Of a stretch of 64,000 bases of DNA, positions 44,239-52,933 are shown piece by piece (position 1 is the stretch's first letter; every line of letters starts with the position of its first letter). Both the position numbers and the translations under genes were made by a program. This DNA comes from CAYXAA01 sp964462985 (lineage in GTDB: Bacteria; Pseudomonadota; Alphaproteobacteria; Rhizobiales; Stappiaceae). The notes under the pieces were generated by a model. It did not search any database. It was given only the letters and a program-made list of their open reading frames with translations, and had not been told where the DNA came from. The stretch spans positions 1-64,000 of the forward strand of contig CAYXAA010000011.1 of the NCBI GenBank assembly GCA_964462985.1, in the 5' to 3' direction.

Positions 44239-44464
44239 GACGTGCTCCTGTCCAGTCCGGTGCGCCGACGGGCGCAAGGCGCTGTCGCCGCCCGGATTTG
44301 CTCTACTATAGTCCTTATGTAAAGACCTTGCCGAAATCTGTTTGTGGTCCCGGTCACACTGAGAGCGAATGCGTTTCCGGAAGTGTCACACGGTGACGGA
44401 GCGCATCGTCCGTTCCACCTTCTGCCGCTACTCCTGCTGCCTGGGAAAATTCCCGACCTCACCG

Positions 44465-46212
44465 CTAACCCGACGCAGCGCGGGTATAGACCGGGACGAT
44501 CCCTACGCCGGTGACTTCGCGGTTCAGCACCTCGGTCAGGCTTGCCAGGGTCTCCGGCTCGAGCCGTCGGCCGTCGAGCGCGGTGATGAAGGTGAGCGCT
44601 CCGGTCATCGGCGTGGCGCTGTGCAGGAGCACCACATGATCGGCGCCGAGCGGCCGTCCCGCCCTTAGCCTGAGCCGGTAGGGCTCGCCGGCATGGGCAA
44701 TCCCGTCCTTGCCAGTCGGATCGGCGCTGCGGTCGGGAGCAAGCAGAATGAAGGAACCGTCCGCCTGGACGGCGAAGACAATCATGTGACCGTCCGCCGC
44801 CGGCTCTAGCTCGACCTCGAGTTCGTCACCTTCCATGATGTTGCCAACGGCCGGTCGCAGCCGGCCCTCCACCGGTTGCCGAGCTCGGGCCAGCGCGTAG
44901 AGATCCTGCAGGAACAGCCATTTCATCGCGACGCCGCTGACCACCTCCGCCGTCGCGGCGTTGCCATCGGCAACGACATCACCTAGACGGCTGACGATAT
45001 CGGCCTTGCCGACGTCCCAATAGAGATCGGCATCCGTGCCTTCGCGGATCTCGATGCGGTTCGGCAATCGCGAGGCCAGCAGCTCCAGAACGGGACGCGA
45101 CTGCTCCGTTGCGCCGATGGTGAGGACTCCGCCGGAGGTCTCGAAGCCGTCTCCCGTCACGCGCGGCAGGGTCACGGCGCGCGTCTCTTCGCCAAGCGAC
45201 AGGCTCGGCTGCTGACGGCCTTCGGTGGTGATGCGTACGGTCTCCGACAGGAACCGGCTTAGCTCTTCCATGGTGATTGCGCCGTCGCGGTCGAGGTCGG
45301 CGCGGCCCTCGACCCCACGCGAGAAGGCCCAGCTCAGTGCGCCGCGCGGCTGATCGCCGATTATCATTTCCGGAATGACACGGCCGTCCACGGTGGCGCC
45401 GACATAGACGACATTGTCCATGGACTGCGGTTCGAAGGCTGTCGCTGCGATGCCGTCGTTTTCTGCGGCAACGGCGCGCAGGACATCGTTCTGCAGCTCC
45501 GGCAGGCCGACGATGCGGGTGCCAAGAGCCTTGACCCGGCCGTCGACCGCCCGGGTCATCGTGCCGGAATGGCAGCTGTCGGCGAGGAACAGCACGCGCC
45601 GCCCGCCCGCGGCCGCAAGCATCACGGCGATATCGTCGTCACGCAGCCGTTCCCCGTTGCCGGGCGCGTCCACTGAGAAGCCGGCGAGCAGGAAGACCTC
45701 GTCNNNNNNNNNNNNNNNNNNNNNNNNNNNNNNNNNNNNNNNNNNNNNNNNNNNNNNNNNNNNNNNNNNNNNNNNNNNNNNNNNNNNNNNNNNNNNNNNN
45801 NNNGTTCCCCGTTGCCGGGCGCGTCCACTGAGAAGCCGGCGAGCAGGAAGACCTCGTCGAGCCCGTCTTCCTCCGAGCCCTTGACCCATTCCGTCTCCTG
45901 GGCGCCGTGGCCGGCATAGGTCAGAACCAGGGTATCGTCGGGTCCGGAGCGGTCGAGCAGCGCTTGCCATTGCGCCATGATGCTCTTGCGCGTCGCGGCG
46001 TCGTCGGTGAGGAGCGTCAGGTCTTCGACACCGGCTTGCTGCAGCGTCGTGGCGATGTCGCGGGCATCATTGACCGCGCCGTTGAGCGGCGGCACCGACG
46101 TGTAGGCATCGATGCCGATCACCAGCGCCCGCCACCGCGGCGGATCCGCGGTTGCAGGCGCGGCGGTCAGAAGAGCCACCAGCGCCGCAAGCCATAGACC
46201 TATGCGCAGCAT
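44465..46212 (-). CDS. Secreted caspase-like peptidase (C14) with EF-hand and DUF4384-like tail; interrupted by an N gap
   Basis: If the N run and the duplicated 55 bases are collapsed (155 bases in all) the reading frame becomes continuous, giving 530 residues. Signal peptide at residues 1-22. The caspase domain has catalytic H102 (TYAGHGAQ) and C162 (LADSCHSG). An EF-hand loop, D254 to E265 (DLDRDGAITMEE), sits just after it and is the canonical calcium-binding pattern. The C-terminal part (about 410-500; IMEGDELEVELEPAADGHMI, VFAVQADGSFILLAPD) resembles DUF4384. Bacterial metacaspases cleave after Arg or Lys and many need calcium. ATG 46212 is one base after the lipoprotein stop. Confidence 0.85.
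45649..45858. other. Assembly gap: 100 N flanked by an identical 55-base duplication
   Basis: The 55 bases at 45649-45703 are repeated exactly at 45804-45858, on either side of 100 N (45704-45803). Removing one copy plus the N run (155 bases) restores one uninterrupted caspase frame. That is the expected signature of two contigs overlapping by a k-mer (55) that were joined with an arbitrary spacer. No sequence is missing, so it should not be read as a pseudogene or a real tandem repeat. Confidence 0.9.
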
Positions 46213-46213
46213 A

Positions 46214-46441
46214 TCACCCCCCCCAGCCGCCGCCGCCCCCGCCACCGGGTCCGCCGCCGCCACTGACGCCCATGACACGGCGTGGCGTCGAATCAGAGGC
46301 TGTTGTGCTGGCGGGTGCTTTTGCGGGAGCCTGTGTCGCGTAGGGTTGAGCGTATTGTGGCTGGGTCTGGCAGGCTGCCAACGGTACAGCAGAGATAAGG
46401 GCGGTCGCTACAGTGAGGCGCTGAAGCAGAACGGTCGACAT
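46214..46441 (-). CDS. Small Gly-rich lipoprotein
   Basis: This 75-residue protein has a lipoprotein signal with lipobox PLAAC (C24), so the mature chain is about 50 residues. The rest is Gln/Tyr/Pro/Ala/Ser/Thr-rich (PQYAQPYATQAPAKAPASTT), and the last residues are a glycine run ending in WGG. Its TGA stop is separated from the next ATG by one base, so it is translationally coupled to the caspase gene. Start ATG 46441. No family is recognised; its size and anchoring suggest a partner or inhibitor for the neighbouring peptidase, which is speculation. Confidence 0.72.
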   Translation of the reverse strand: MSTVLLQRLTVATALISAVPLAACQTQPQYAQPYATQAPAKAPASTTASDSTPRRVMGVSGGGGPGGGGGGGWGG

Positions 46442-46475
46442 CGAGCAATGGTCCTTCTTCTTGTATTGGCAATGA

Positions 46476-49166
46476 TCAGAACAGGTCATAGCGCGGCCGG
46501 TTTTTCTCCCAGGCGTACTTGGCGAGATCGACCAGCGCGGCATCACCGGTGGTGGGCGTTCGGCCGGTCTCGCGGAAGAAGCGGCCGAGCGCTTCACGCG
46601 ACTTCCGGCCGAGCACCCCGTCCGCCGGCCCGGGATCAAAGCCCAGTTCCGCGAGCAGTTCCTGCGTCGCGCGGGCCTTCACCCTGGCCGGCACTGTCGT
46701 AAGATCGGCGCTGGCGTTCTTGGCGGCTGGCGACGAGGAATCGGTCGCGATCGCCAACGCAAGGTAACGCACCACCTCCACCGCACGGTCGCCGGAAGGA
46801 TCGGACTGGCGGATCATGTAGGCGGTGTTGTAGGCGCCCCACGGATCGCCGCGATCGGCGCTGGCGCGGAACCACCGCAGTGCCTCCTCGGGGTCTTTCT
46901 CTACGCCCTGACCGTTGAAATAGAGCAGGCCGATCGCCGTGCCGGCGGCGGGGTGCCCGCCTTCATGCGCCTTGAGGAACCAGTTGCGTGCGGCCTCGTA
47001 GTCTTGTGTCACGCCAGCACCGTCGCGGTAGAGCGTGCCCATATTGAGATAGCCGTAGATGTCGTTCCGCTCGGCCGAGCGCATGTAGTAGTAGACGGCG
47101 CGATCGATGTCCTTTTCCACGTGCTCGCCATGGAGGTAATAGTAGCCGAGCTGGTTGTAGGAAAAGGTGTGGCCGGCTTCGACTGCCCTCTGAAGCTTGG
47201 CGAGCCCTTCCTTTTTGTTGACGGGCGTGCCTTCACCCCTGAGTTCGGAGAGGGCCAGCGAATGCAGGGCATAGGCGTCGCCCTTCTCGGCGGCCTTACG
47301 GTAGAGGTCGACGGCCCGTTCCCGGTTTACCTCAGTGCCGGCGCCGAGATAGTACATCCGTCCCAGCACCTGGCCGGCGCGGACATGGCCCATGTCGTTG
47401 GCCTTGGAGAAATAGGACCGGGCGGCGGCAAGGTCGCCCTGGGCGAAGGCGGCGCGGCCGCGCTGGAACACGAAGCGGGCGACATCTGGATAGCGCGCGA
47501 TCGCCGCATCGCAGGCCGCTGCCGCCGCCTCGGCGTCGATCTCGTTGGCCAGCAATCCCTCGGTGACCGCCTGCAGGTCAAATGGTTGGGTCGCAAGCCG
47601 GTCGCAAGCGTCGACCGTGGGGCGCACGGCCTGAACAATAGTGAGCGACGTCGTGTCGACGCCGGGCAGCGAGAAGCGCACGCCGAGATCGCGGCCGTCG
47701 GTGCCGATCTGTGGCCGGACGGTCAGCGTCGGCAGACCGGCAAGAGGAATGCGGTCGCCGGCGACGAGGATCCTGTCTTCGGACAAAAGTTGCAGGTCTG
47801 CATCGACCGCTTCCACCGTTATCCAGACGGGTGAGCTCGCAAGGCCGGAAACCGGTGCGTCCGGATAGAGAGGCACAGGTCCGACGCCGATTGCTGGCTC
47901 CGGCAAGGTGTCCGCCTTGGCAAGCAGCCAATCCTGGAGCTTGCGCCGCGCGTCCTCGTCATCCTGCTGCGTCGCGGCCGGCGGTGGCGTTTCCGCCTGA
48001 GCGATCGTGACGGTGGCAATCGCGCTCGCCGTGCCACCGAAGGCATCCTCGACGGAATAGCCGATCACCTGGACGCTGTTGCCGCTGTCGCCGCCGGGGC
48101 GATAGGCGAGCCTGGCAAGCTCGGCCGCGGCGAGCTTCTCACCGGGACCGATTTCCCGGCCATCGGCCGCGATCAGCGTGCCTTTGGTCGGGGCGACAGT
48201 GATCGTTGCTGTGACCTCGCCACCCTCGGGCTGAACCGGTTCGGGAATCCCGAGCGGCATCGCGGCATCGGTGGCCGCGATCTCGACATGGTGGTGCGCG
48301 GCGACCACGGGCTGCGGCGCCGGCGGCACAAAGTAGAAGCTCGTGACCAGCGTGGAATCTTCCCAGGGGATCTGACGGCCATTGGTCTTCTTAAGCACCT
48401 CGTCGCGCACCACGGTCATGAGGTCGCGGATCTCGAGCTTTGGGTTGAGCGCGTTGTCAACCAGCGCGGACGTGAAGGGGCTGAGCGGCCCGGCGCCGTC
48501 ATAGGCAACCTCGCCCGGCCGTGTGGCGTAGGAGATCAGCGAACCGAGCTTGTTGGGTATGCGGCGCAGACCCCGGGACTTGCCCAGGTCGTATTTTTCC
48601 TGGCCCCAGTACAGTTCCCTGGCCTCGAACGGATTGTCGCGGCAGGCGTCGAGCATGACGATCTGCAGACTGGAGGAGGCCTTCATGTAGTCGAGTAGGT
48701 GCGAGACCTTCAGCGACTCGAACTCCAGGTCGTAGGCCGAAGACAGCTTGGCATCGACGGGGACGATGAAGTTGGACTCGCCGACCTGGATGGCGTGGCC
48801 GGAATAGTAGAACAGGGCGATGTCGCCATCGTTCAGCTCACGCAGGAACTTGCGAACCGTCTCCTCAAGCTCGACCTTGGTAAGGTCGAGGCCAAGCGTG
48901 ACATCGAACTCCGCCTCGCGCAGGATCCGCGCGATCTCGCGTGTGTCATTGAGCGGATTGTCCAGGGGGGTGACGTGACGATAGTTCTGGTTGCCGATGA
49001 CCAGCGCCACGCGGCGACCATCCGTAGTGGGGAGGTCTCCAGTGGACGCTGCGGCGGATGTCAGCAAAAGGCTGACAAGGCCAAGGACTATCAGCGGTAG
49101 GCGCAGCATCCGCGCGATCGCGGCCGCGATGGTTGCGATCCAAACCAAGGTCCGATTGGAAGACAT
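46476..49166 (-). CDS. Secreted caspase-like peptidase (C14) with Sel1 repeats and peptidoglycan-binding tail
   Basis: This 896-residue protein starts at ATG 49166 (GAGGGC site) with a signal peptide or anchor at about residues 20-41. The caspase domain has catalytic H124 (YYSGHAIQ) and C175 (MLDACRDNPF), and shows VALVIGNQNY typical of the EcbA/metacaspase-like C14 group. A linker region of beta-type repeats follows (about 320-520), then at least five Sel1/TPR-type repeats (about 590-810; YYLGAGTEVNRERAVDLYRK, NMGTLYRDGAGVTQDYEAAR) and a C-terminal peptidoglycan-binding-like domain (LLAELGFDPGPADGVLGRKS). The proteins it binds are unknown. It is the first gene of the leftward cluster. Confidence 0.88.
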   Translation of the reverse strand: MSSNRTLVWIATIAAAIARMLRLPLIVLGLVSLLLTSAAASTGDLPTTDGRRVALVIGNQNYRHVTPLDNPLNDTREIARILREAEFDVTLGLDLTKVELEETVRKFLRELNDGDIALFYYSGHAIQVGESNFIVPVDAKLSSAYDLEFESLKVSHLLDYMKASSSLQIVMLDACRDNPFEARELYWGQEKYDLGKSRGLRRIPNKLGSLISYATRPGEVAYDGAGPLSPFTSALVDNALNPKLEIRDLMTVVRDEVLKKTNGRQIPWEDSTLVTSFYFVPPAPQPVVAAHHHVEIAATDAAMPLGIPEPVQPEGGEVTATITVAPTKGTLIAADGREIGPGEKLAAAELARLAYRPGGDSGNSVQVIGYSVEDAFGGTASAIATVTIAQAETPPPAATQQDDEDARRKLQDWLLAKADTLPEPAIGVGPVPLYPDAPVSGLASSPVWITVEAVDADLQLLSEDRILVAGDRIPLAGLPTLTVRPQIGTDGRDLGVRFSLPGVDTTSLTIVQAVRPTVDACDRLATQPFDLQAVTEGLLANEIDAEAAAAACDAAIARYPDVARFVFQRGRAAFAQGDLAAARSYFSKANDMGHVRAGQVLGRMYYLGAGTEVNRERAVDLYRKAAEKGDAYALHSLALSELRGEGTPVNKKEGLAKLQRAVEAGHTFSYNQLGYYYLHGEHVEKDIDRAVYYYMRSAERNDIYGYLNMGTLYRDGAGVTQDYEAARNWFLKAHEGGHPAAGTAIGLLYFNGQGVEKDPEEALRWFRASADRGDPWGAYNTAYMIRQSDPSGDRAVEVVRYLALAIATDSSSPAAKNASADLTTVPARVKARATQELLAELGFDPGPADGVLGRKSREALGRFFRETGRTPTTGDAALVDLAKYAWEKNRPRYDLF

Positions 49167-49340
49167 GACGCCCTCACAACTGTACGGCAATCGCAAATTC
49201 GACCTTCGACCGTCCTCGACTCATGCGCCGGGCGAGTAGCGGCCGGAGGCTCCCCCAGAATTCTTTGGAATCTAATAGACCAGTCACAATGAGACTGTGA
49301 CGCCCATCACCGAGCGGACGAGCGTCATCAACTTCTGACC

Positions 49341-50204
49341 CTATGACTTCCATGACCTTGCGTCAATCGTCGGCCCGGGATCTGATCCGCCTTCTCCGTA
49401 ATACTTGGGCCGCTCCCTCCTGTCAGACGGATGCGGTCCGGAGCTCATCGAGATAGGGATTTCTCGCCGGCTCGCTGCGTAGGCACCAGGGTCGAGATCG
49501 GCGATGATCGTCGCCGCGCGCGTCCCGTCTGCCCGCGCCAGCAGCCGTCCGTCGGGCGCCGCAATGCAGGATTGGCCCTGATATGCGAAGCGGCCGTCAG
49601 TTCCGACGTGATTGGCATAGGCGATGAAGACCTGATTCTCGAACGCGCGGACTGGCACCACCGAACCGGCGATGAAGGCGCCCTCATCGCTCGCGGGCAG
49701 CGCAGTCGGCACCAGCACCGCCTGGGCGCCGCGCAGGGCAAGGTCGCGGACACGCTCGGGAAACTCGACGTCGAAGCAGACCAGTAGGCCGCATTTCAGC
49801 CCCTGTATCTCCATGATCGGGGGCGGGCATGTTCCTGGCGAAAACAGTTCCTTTTCATAGTCGCCATAGAGATGGATCTTGCGATAGAGCACGACGTCGC
49901 CGTCGGGTGTGGCGCAAACGGCCCCGTTGTAGACTTTGCCGTCCTCAGCCATCGGCAATCCCGCCACCAGGAAAGTGTGGGCGATCCGCGCCACGTTCGA
50001 GAGCAGTGCGACGATGGGACCGTCACGTGTCTCGGCCGCTGAAATCATTTCCGTTCCGACGCCATAACCGGTGACGGCCAGCTCCGGGAAGACGACAAGC
50101 GCAGCGCCGTGGCTCTTCGCGTCTCTTGTCGTGGATTCGATCATCGCCAGCCGCGCCGCCCGGTCACCGGCGGCAGCGTCCATCTGGCAGACGGCCATCT
50201 TCAT
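49341..50204 (-). CDS. Carbon-nitrogen hydrolase (nitrilase superfamily)
   Basis: The 287-residue enzyme has the full triad of the superfamily: E41 (FPELAVTGYG), K109 (YRKIHLYGDYE) and C143 (LLVCFDVEFPE), so it should hydrolyse an amide, carbamoyl or omega-amide bond. It is most like predicted amidases such as N-carbamoylputrescine amidase or aliphatic amidases. ATG 50204 overlaps the permease stop by four bases (ATGA), tying it to the PotABC genes. A role in breaking down the imported amine or guanidino compound is inferred. The frame continues upstream, but those residues lie inside the permease gene. Confidence 0.85.
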   Translation of the reverse strand: MKMAVCQMDAAAGDRAARLAMIESTTRDAKSHGAALVVFPELAVTGYGVGTEMISAAETRDGPIVALLSNVARIAHTFLVAGLPMAEDGKVYNGAVCATPDGDVVLYRKIHLYGDYEKELFSPGTCPPPIMEIQGLKCGLLVCFDVEFPERVRDLALRGAQAVLVPTALPASDEGAFIAGSVVPVRAFENQVFIAYANHVGTDGRFAYQGQSCIAAPDGRLLARADGTRAATIIADLDPGAYAASRREIPISMSSGPHPSDRRERPKYYGEGGSDPGPTIDARSWKS

Positions 50205-51001
50205 TGCCCCTCGCCCTTGCTCCAGGCGCCGAGCAGCTTGGGCAGGTCGCCGAACCGGGCGACAAGGCCGAACACCATGACCGCGACGCCGACGAACAGC
50301 ACGGAGACCGCCGCCATGGTCGGCGTGTAGCCGTAGCGCAGGGCGTTGAAAATCTTGATCGGGATCGTCTCCAGCGTGAAGCCCACCGTCATATAGGCGA
50401 CGATATATTCGTTGAGCGACAGCACGAAGGCGAAGGCAAAGCCCGACACGATGTAGGGCCGGATCATGGGGAGGATCACGGTCCGAAACAATATCCGGTC
50501 GTTGGCACCCATAGTGGTACCGGCCTCGAGAATCTCGCGGTCTATGGTGGCAAACCCGAGCGAGACGGTGACGAGTGGCAGACTGACGAAAAAGATTCCG
50601 TGGCTGATCACCACGGTCCAGGACTGGCCATAGGCGCCGGCCGTCGCCCAGAAGGTCAGAGCGCCCAGCGCCGTAATCACCGGCGGCAGGATGAAGGGCG
50701 CGACGCCGATCACCTGAACAATCCGTGCCCAGGGCGCGATCCGCCGCCATAGGAACCAGGCGAGCGGAACGGCGATCGAGACGCTGATCGCTGCCGCCAG
50801 CGCCGCGATCACAACCGAATGCATCAGCGCCGCCCGCCAGTCAGGATCGACGAAAACGGAAAGATACCATTCTGCCGACAGGCCCTGAGGCGGAAAGGTC
50901 AGGGTCTTCCTGGCATTGAGCGCAACACCCGCAATCACAACGATCGGAAGCGCCAGAAACAGCGCGAGGGCGGCGAAGAAGGCTCGGCCAAGCCACGTCA
51001 T
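50201..51001 (-). CDS. ABC transporter permease, PotC-like
   Basis: This 266-residue integral membrane protein has six hydrophobic segments and the typical permease cytoplasmic loop (EILEAGTTMGANDRILFRTV, then ILPMIRPYIVSG) that contacts the ATPase. It belongs to the spermidine/putrescine/2-aminoethylphosphonate class. It overlaps the PotB-like gene by four bases and is followed by the carbon-nitrogen hydrolase gene. Confidence 0.93.
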   Translation of the reverse strand: MTWLGRAFFAALALFLALPIVVIAGVALNARKTLTFPPQGLSAEWYLSVFVDPDWRAALMHSVVIAALAAAISVSIAVPLAWFLWRRIAPWARIVQVIGVAPFILPPVITALGALTFWATAGAYGQSWTVVISHGIFFVSLPLVTVSLGFATIDREILEAGTTMGANDRILFRTVILPMIRPYIVSGFAFAFVLSLNEYIVAYMTVGFTLETIPIKIFNALRYGYTPTMAAVSVLFVGVAVMVFGLVARFGDLPKLLGAWSKGEGQ

Positions 51002-51852
51002 AACGCTGGTTCCTTACGGTCGGCAAGCTGGGCGAGCGCGACCAAAAGCAGGCTCGCCAACACCAGGAACACGGCCATGGCGGCGGCGAACGGCATGTTC
51101 GACTGGTAGATGGCCTGATCGGTGACGAGCACGGACAGGGTCCAGTGTCGCGGCCGTCCGAGGATCTGGGGTAGCAAATAGGCGCCGAGCGCAAAAATGA
51201 AGACGATGATGAAGGTCGCCACCAGCGTGCGCCGAACAGCGGGCAGCACGACGGTGAGAAACCCTCGGAGCGGCGAGGCACCGAGCGTGCGCGCGGCTTC
51301 CATCAGCGCCGGGTTCAGCCGTGAGAACGAGGGGTAGAGCACCAGTACCGTATAAGGAAAGGCTTGGTAGACCAGCCCGGTCAGGACGGCGCCCAGCCCG
51401 GGCGACCAGGCCTGCGGGCTTTCCATCAAACCGATGGCGACAAACAGGTTGCTGAGGCCGGCGGTGCGGCTGAGCAGGGTCGACCAGGCAAACCCGATAA
51501 TCACCTCCGACAGGGACAACACGCCGAGCAGGACGATCAGCCAGGCAACCTGATACCGGCGGGCAAGTCGCGTCAGCCGATAGGTGAAAGGCACGCCGAC
51601 GATAAGGCAGATCGCCGAGACGGCGCCGGCAAGCGCCAGCGAGAACACCAGCACCTCGCCGAAGAACACACTGAGGAAGCGCGCGTAATTGGAAAGCGTG
51701 AAAGCGGGTTGGTAGAAACCGCCTTGCACCCGCTCGAAGAACGAGACGGCGACCATGATGCCGAAAGGCACGACGAAGAACGCCGTCAGCATTGCCGCTG
51801 GATAGGCGATCGGCAGGTAATCGGACCATTTCTCCGGACGGGAGCGGCGCAT
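50998..51852 (-). CDS. ABC transporter permease, PotB-like
   Basis: This 284-residue integral membrane protein has an N-terminal helix, a periplasmic loop and the coupling loop (PALMEAARTLGASPLRGFLT, VVLPAVRRTLVATF). This matches the first permease of spermidine/putrescine-type importers. The start ATG at 51852 lies four bases after the ATPase stop; the end overlaps the PotC-like gene. Confidence 0.93.
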   Translation of the reverse strand: MRRSRPEKWSDYLPIAYPAAMLTAFFVVPFGIMVAVSFFERVQGGFYQPAFTLSNYARFLSVFFGEVLVFSLALAGAVSAICLIVGVPFTYRLTRLARRYQVAWLIVLLGVLSLSEVIIGFAWSTLLSRTAGLSNLFVAIGLMESPQAWSPGLGAVLTGLVYQAFPYTVLVLYPSFSRLNPALMEAARTLGASPLRGFLTVVLPAVRRTLVATFIIVFIFALGAYLLPQILGRPRHWTLSVLVTDQAIYQSNMPFAAAMAVFLVLASLLLVALAQLADRKEPAL

Positions 51853-51855
51853 CGC

Positions 51856-52896
51856 TCAGGTCCCGGTTTCGGCGAAGAGTACGCAGGCCGACGCTGGAAT
51901 CGTCAGCCCGACCGTATCGCCGACGGCACAGCCGGGACAGCTCTGGGGGCTTGCGACCGCAATGATGCGGTCATCGCCGGCGTCAAGATGGATCTCCACG
52001 CTGGCGCCCATCTCGCGAATGAAGGAAACGGTGGCGCGAATTGGCGCGGCATCACTCGGACCAATCGCGACATCTTCCGGACGAATCGAGACAATGGCAC
52101 GGCCGTTGGATGGCAATCTAAGCCCCGGAATTTTTCCGCCCGAAATCTCTGCGTCGGCTCCCCTACCCCGTGCCCGCAGTAGATTGGCCTGGCCGAGAAA
52201 GTCGGCGACGAACGGGTTGGCCGGTTTGCGGTACATCTCGATCGGTCGCGCCACCTGCTGGATCCGACCGTTCGACATGACGACGATCAGGTCGGACATG
52301 CTCATGGCCTCGCGCTGATCGTGGGTGACAACGATCGTGGTGACGCCGAGGCGCTGCTGCAGCTGGCGAAGCTCTACCTGCATCGCTTCGCGCAGCTTGG
52401 CATCGAGCGCCGACAGCGGCTCATCGAGCAGGAAGAGCTGCGGCGAGACCGCGAGGGCGCGCGCGATCGCCACGCGCTGACGCTGCCCGCCCGACAGTTG
52501 CGTGATCGCCCTGCCTTCGACGCCGGGCAGCCGCACCAGGTCGAGCAGCTCGCGGACCCTGGCCTGTCGTTGCGCCGCCGGCCGCCCGCGGATTTTTAGC
52601 GGATAGGCAATGTTCTCACCGACCGTGAGATGCGGGAACAGAGCTAGGGACTGGAACACCATGCCGAAGTCGCGTTTGTGTGCTGGCCGGTCGTTAAGCC
52701 GGGCACCGTTCAGCCGGATTTCCCCGCGCGTTGGATCCTCCAGCCCTGCGATTATGCGAAGCAGCGTGGTCTTGCCGCAGCCCGACGGTCCCAGCAGGCA
52801 GATGAAGCTGCCCGCTGGCACCGACAGGTTCACGTCTTCGACTGCCGTGACGGGGCCGAATTGCTTGCTGATGTCGATGAGTTCGAGTCCCGTCAT
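51856..52896 (-). CDS. ABC transporter ATPase, PotA-like
   Basis: This 346-residue ATPase energises the importer. It has Walker A GPSGCGKTT (about residues 35-43), signature LSGGQRQR, Walker B FLLDEPLSALD and the switch histidine in VVTHDQREAMS. The C-terminal TOBE region (about 270-346) is a regulatory domain common to PotA and related importers. It is read from the SBP gene towards the permeases. Confidence 0.95.
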   Translation of the reverse strand: MTGLELIDISKQFGPVTAVEDVNLSVPAGSFICLLGPSGCGKTTLLRIIAGLEDPTRGEIRLNGARLNDRPAHKRDFGMVFQSLALFPHLTVGENIAYPLKIRGRPAAQRQARVRELLDLVRLPGVEGRAITQLSGGQRQRVAIARALAVSPQLFLLDEPLSALDAKLREAMQVELRQLQQRLGVTTIVVTHDQREAMSMSDLIVVMSNGRIQQVARPIEMYRKPANPFVADFLGQANLLRARGRGADAEISGGKIPGLRLPSNGRAIVSIRPEDVAIGPSDAAPIRATVSFIREMGASVEIHLDAGDDRIIAVASPQSCPGCAVGDTVGLTIPASACVLFAETGT

Positions 52897-52933
52897 CGCC
52901 TGCCCGGCCCCGCCTTTGTCAGGACTCTACCGC

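Noticed and set aside
45622..46278. Two apparent overlapping caspase fragments as separate genes or a duplication
   Set aside because: They join into one frame once the 155 bases of N plus repeated contig end are removed.
50205..50750. Upstream extension of the carbon-nitrogen hydrolase frame
   Set aside because: The residues before ATG 50204 fall inside the PotC-like permease and are Arg-rich. The superfamily start MKMAVCQMD is at 50204.
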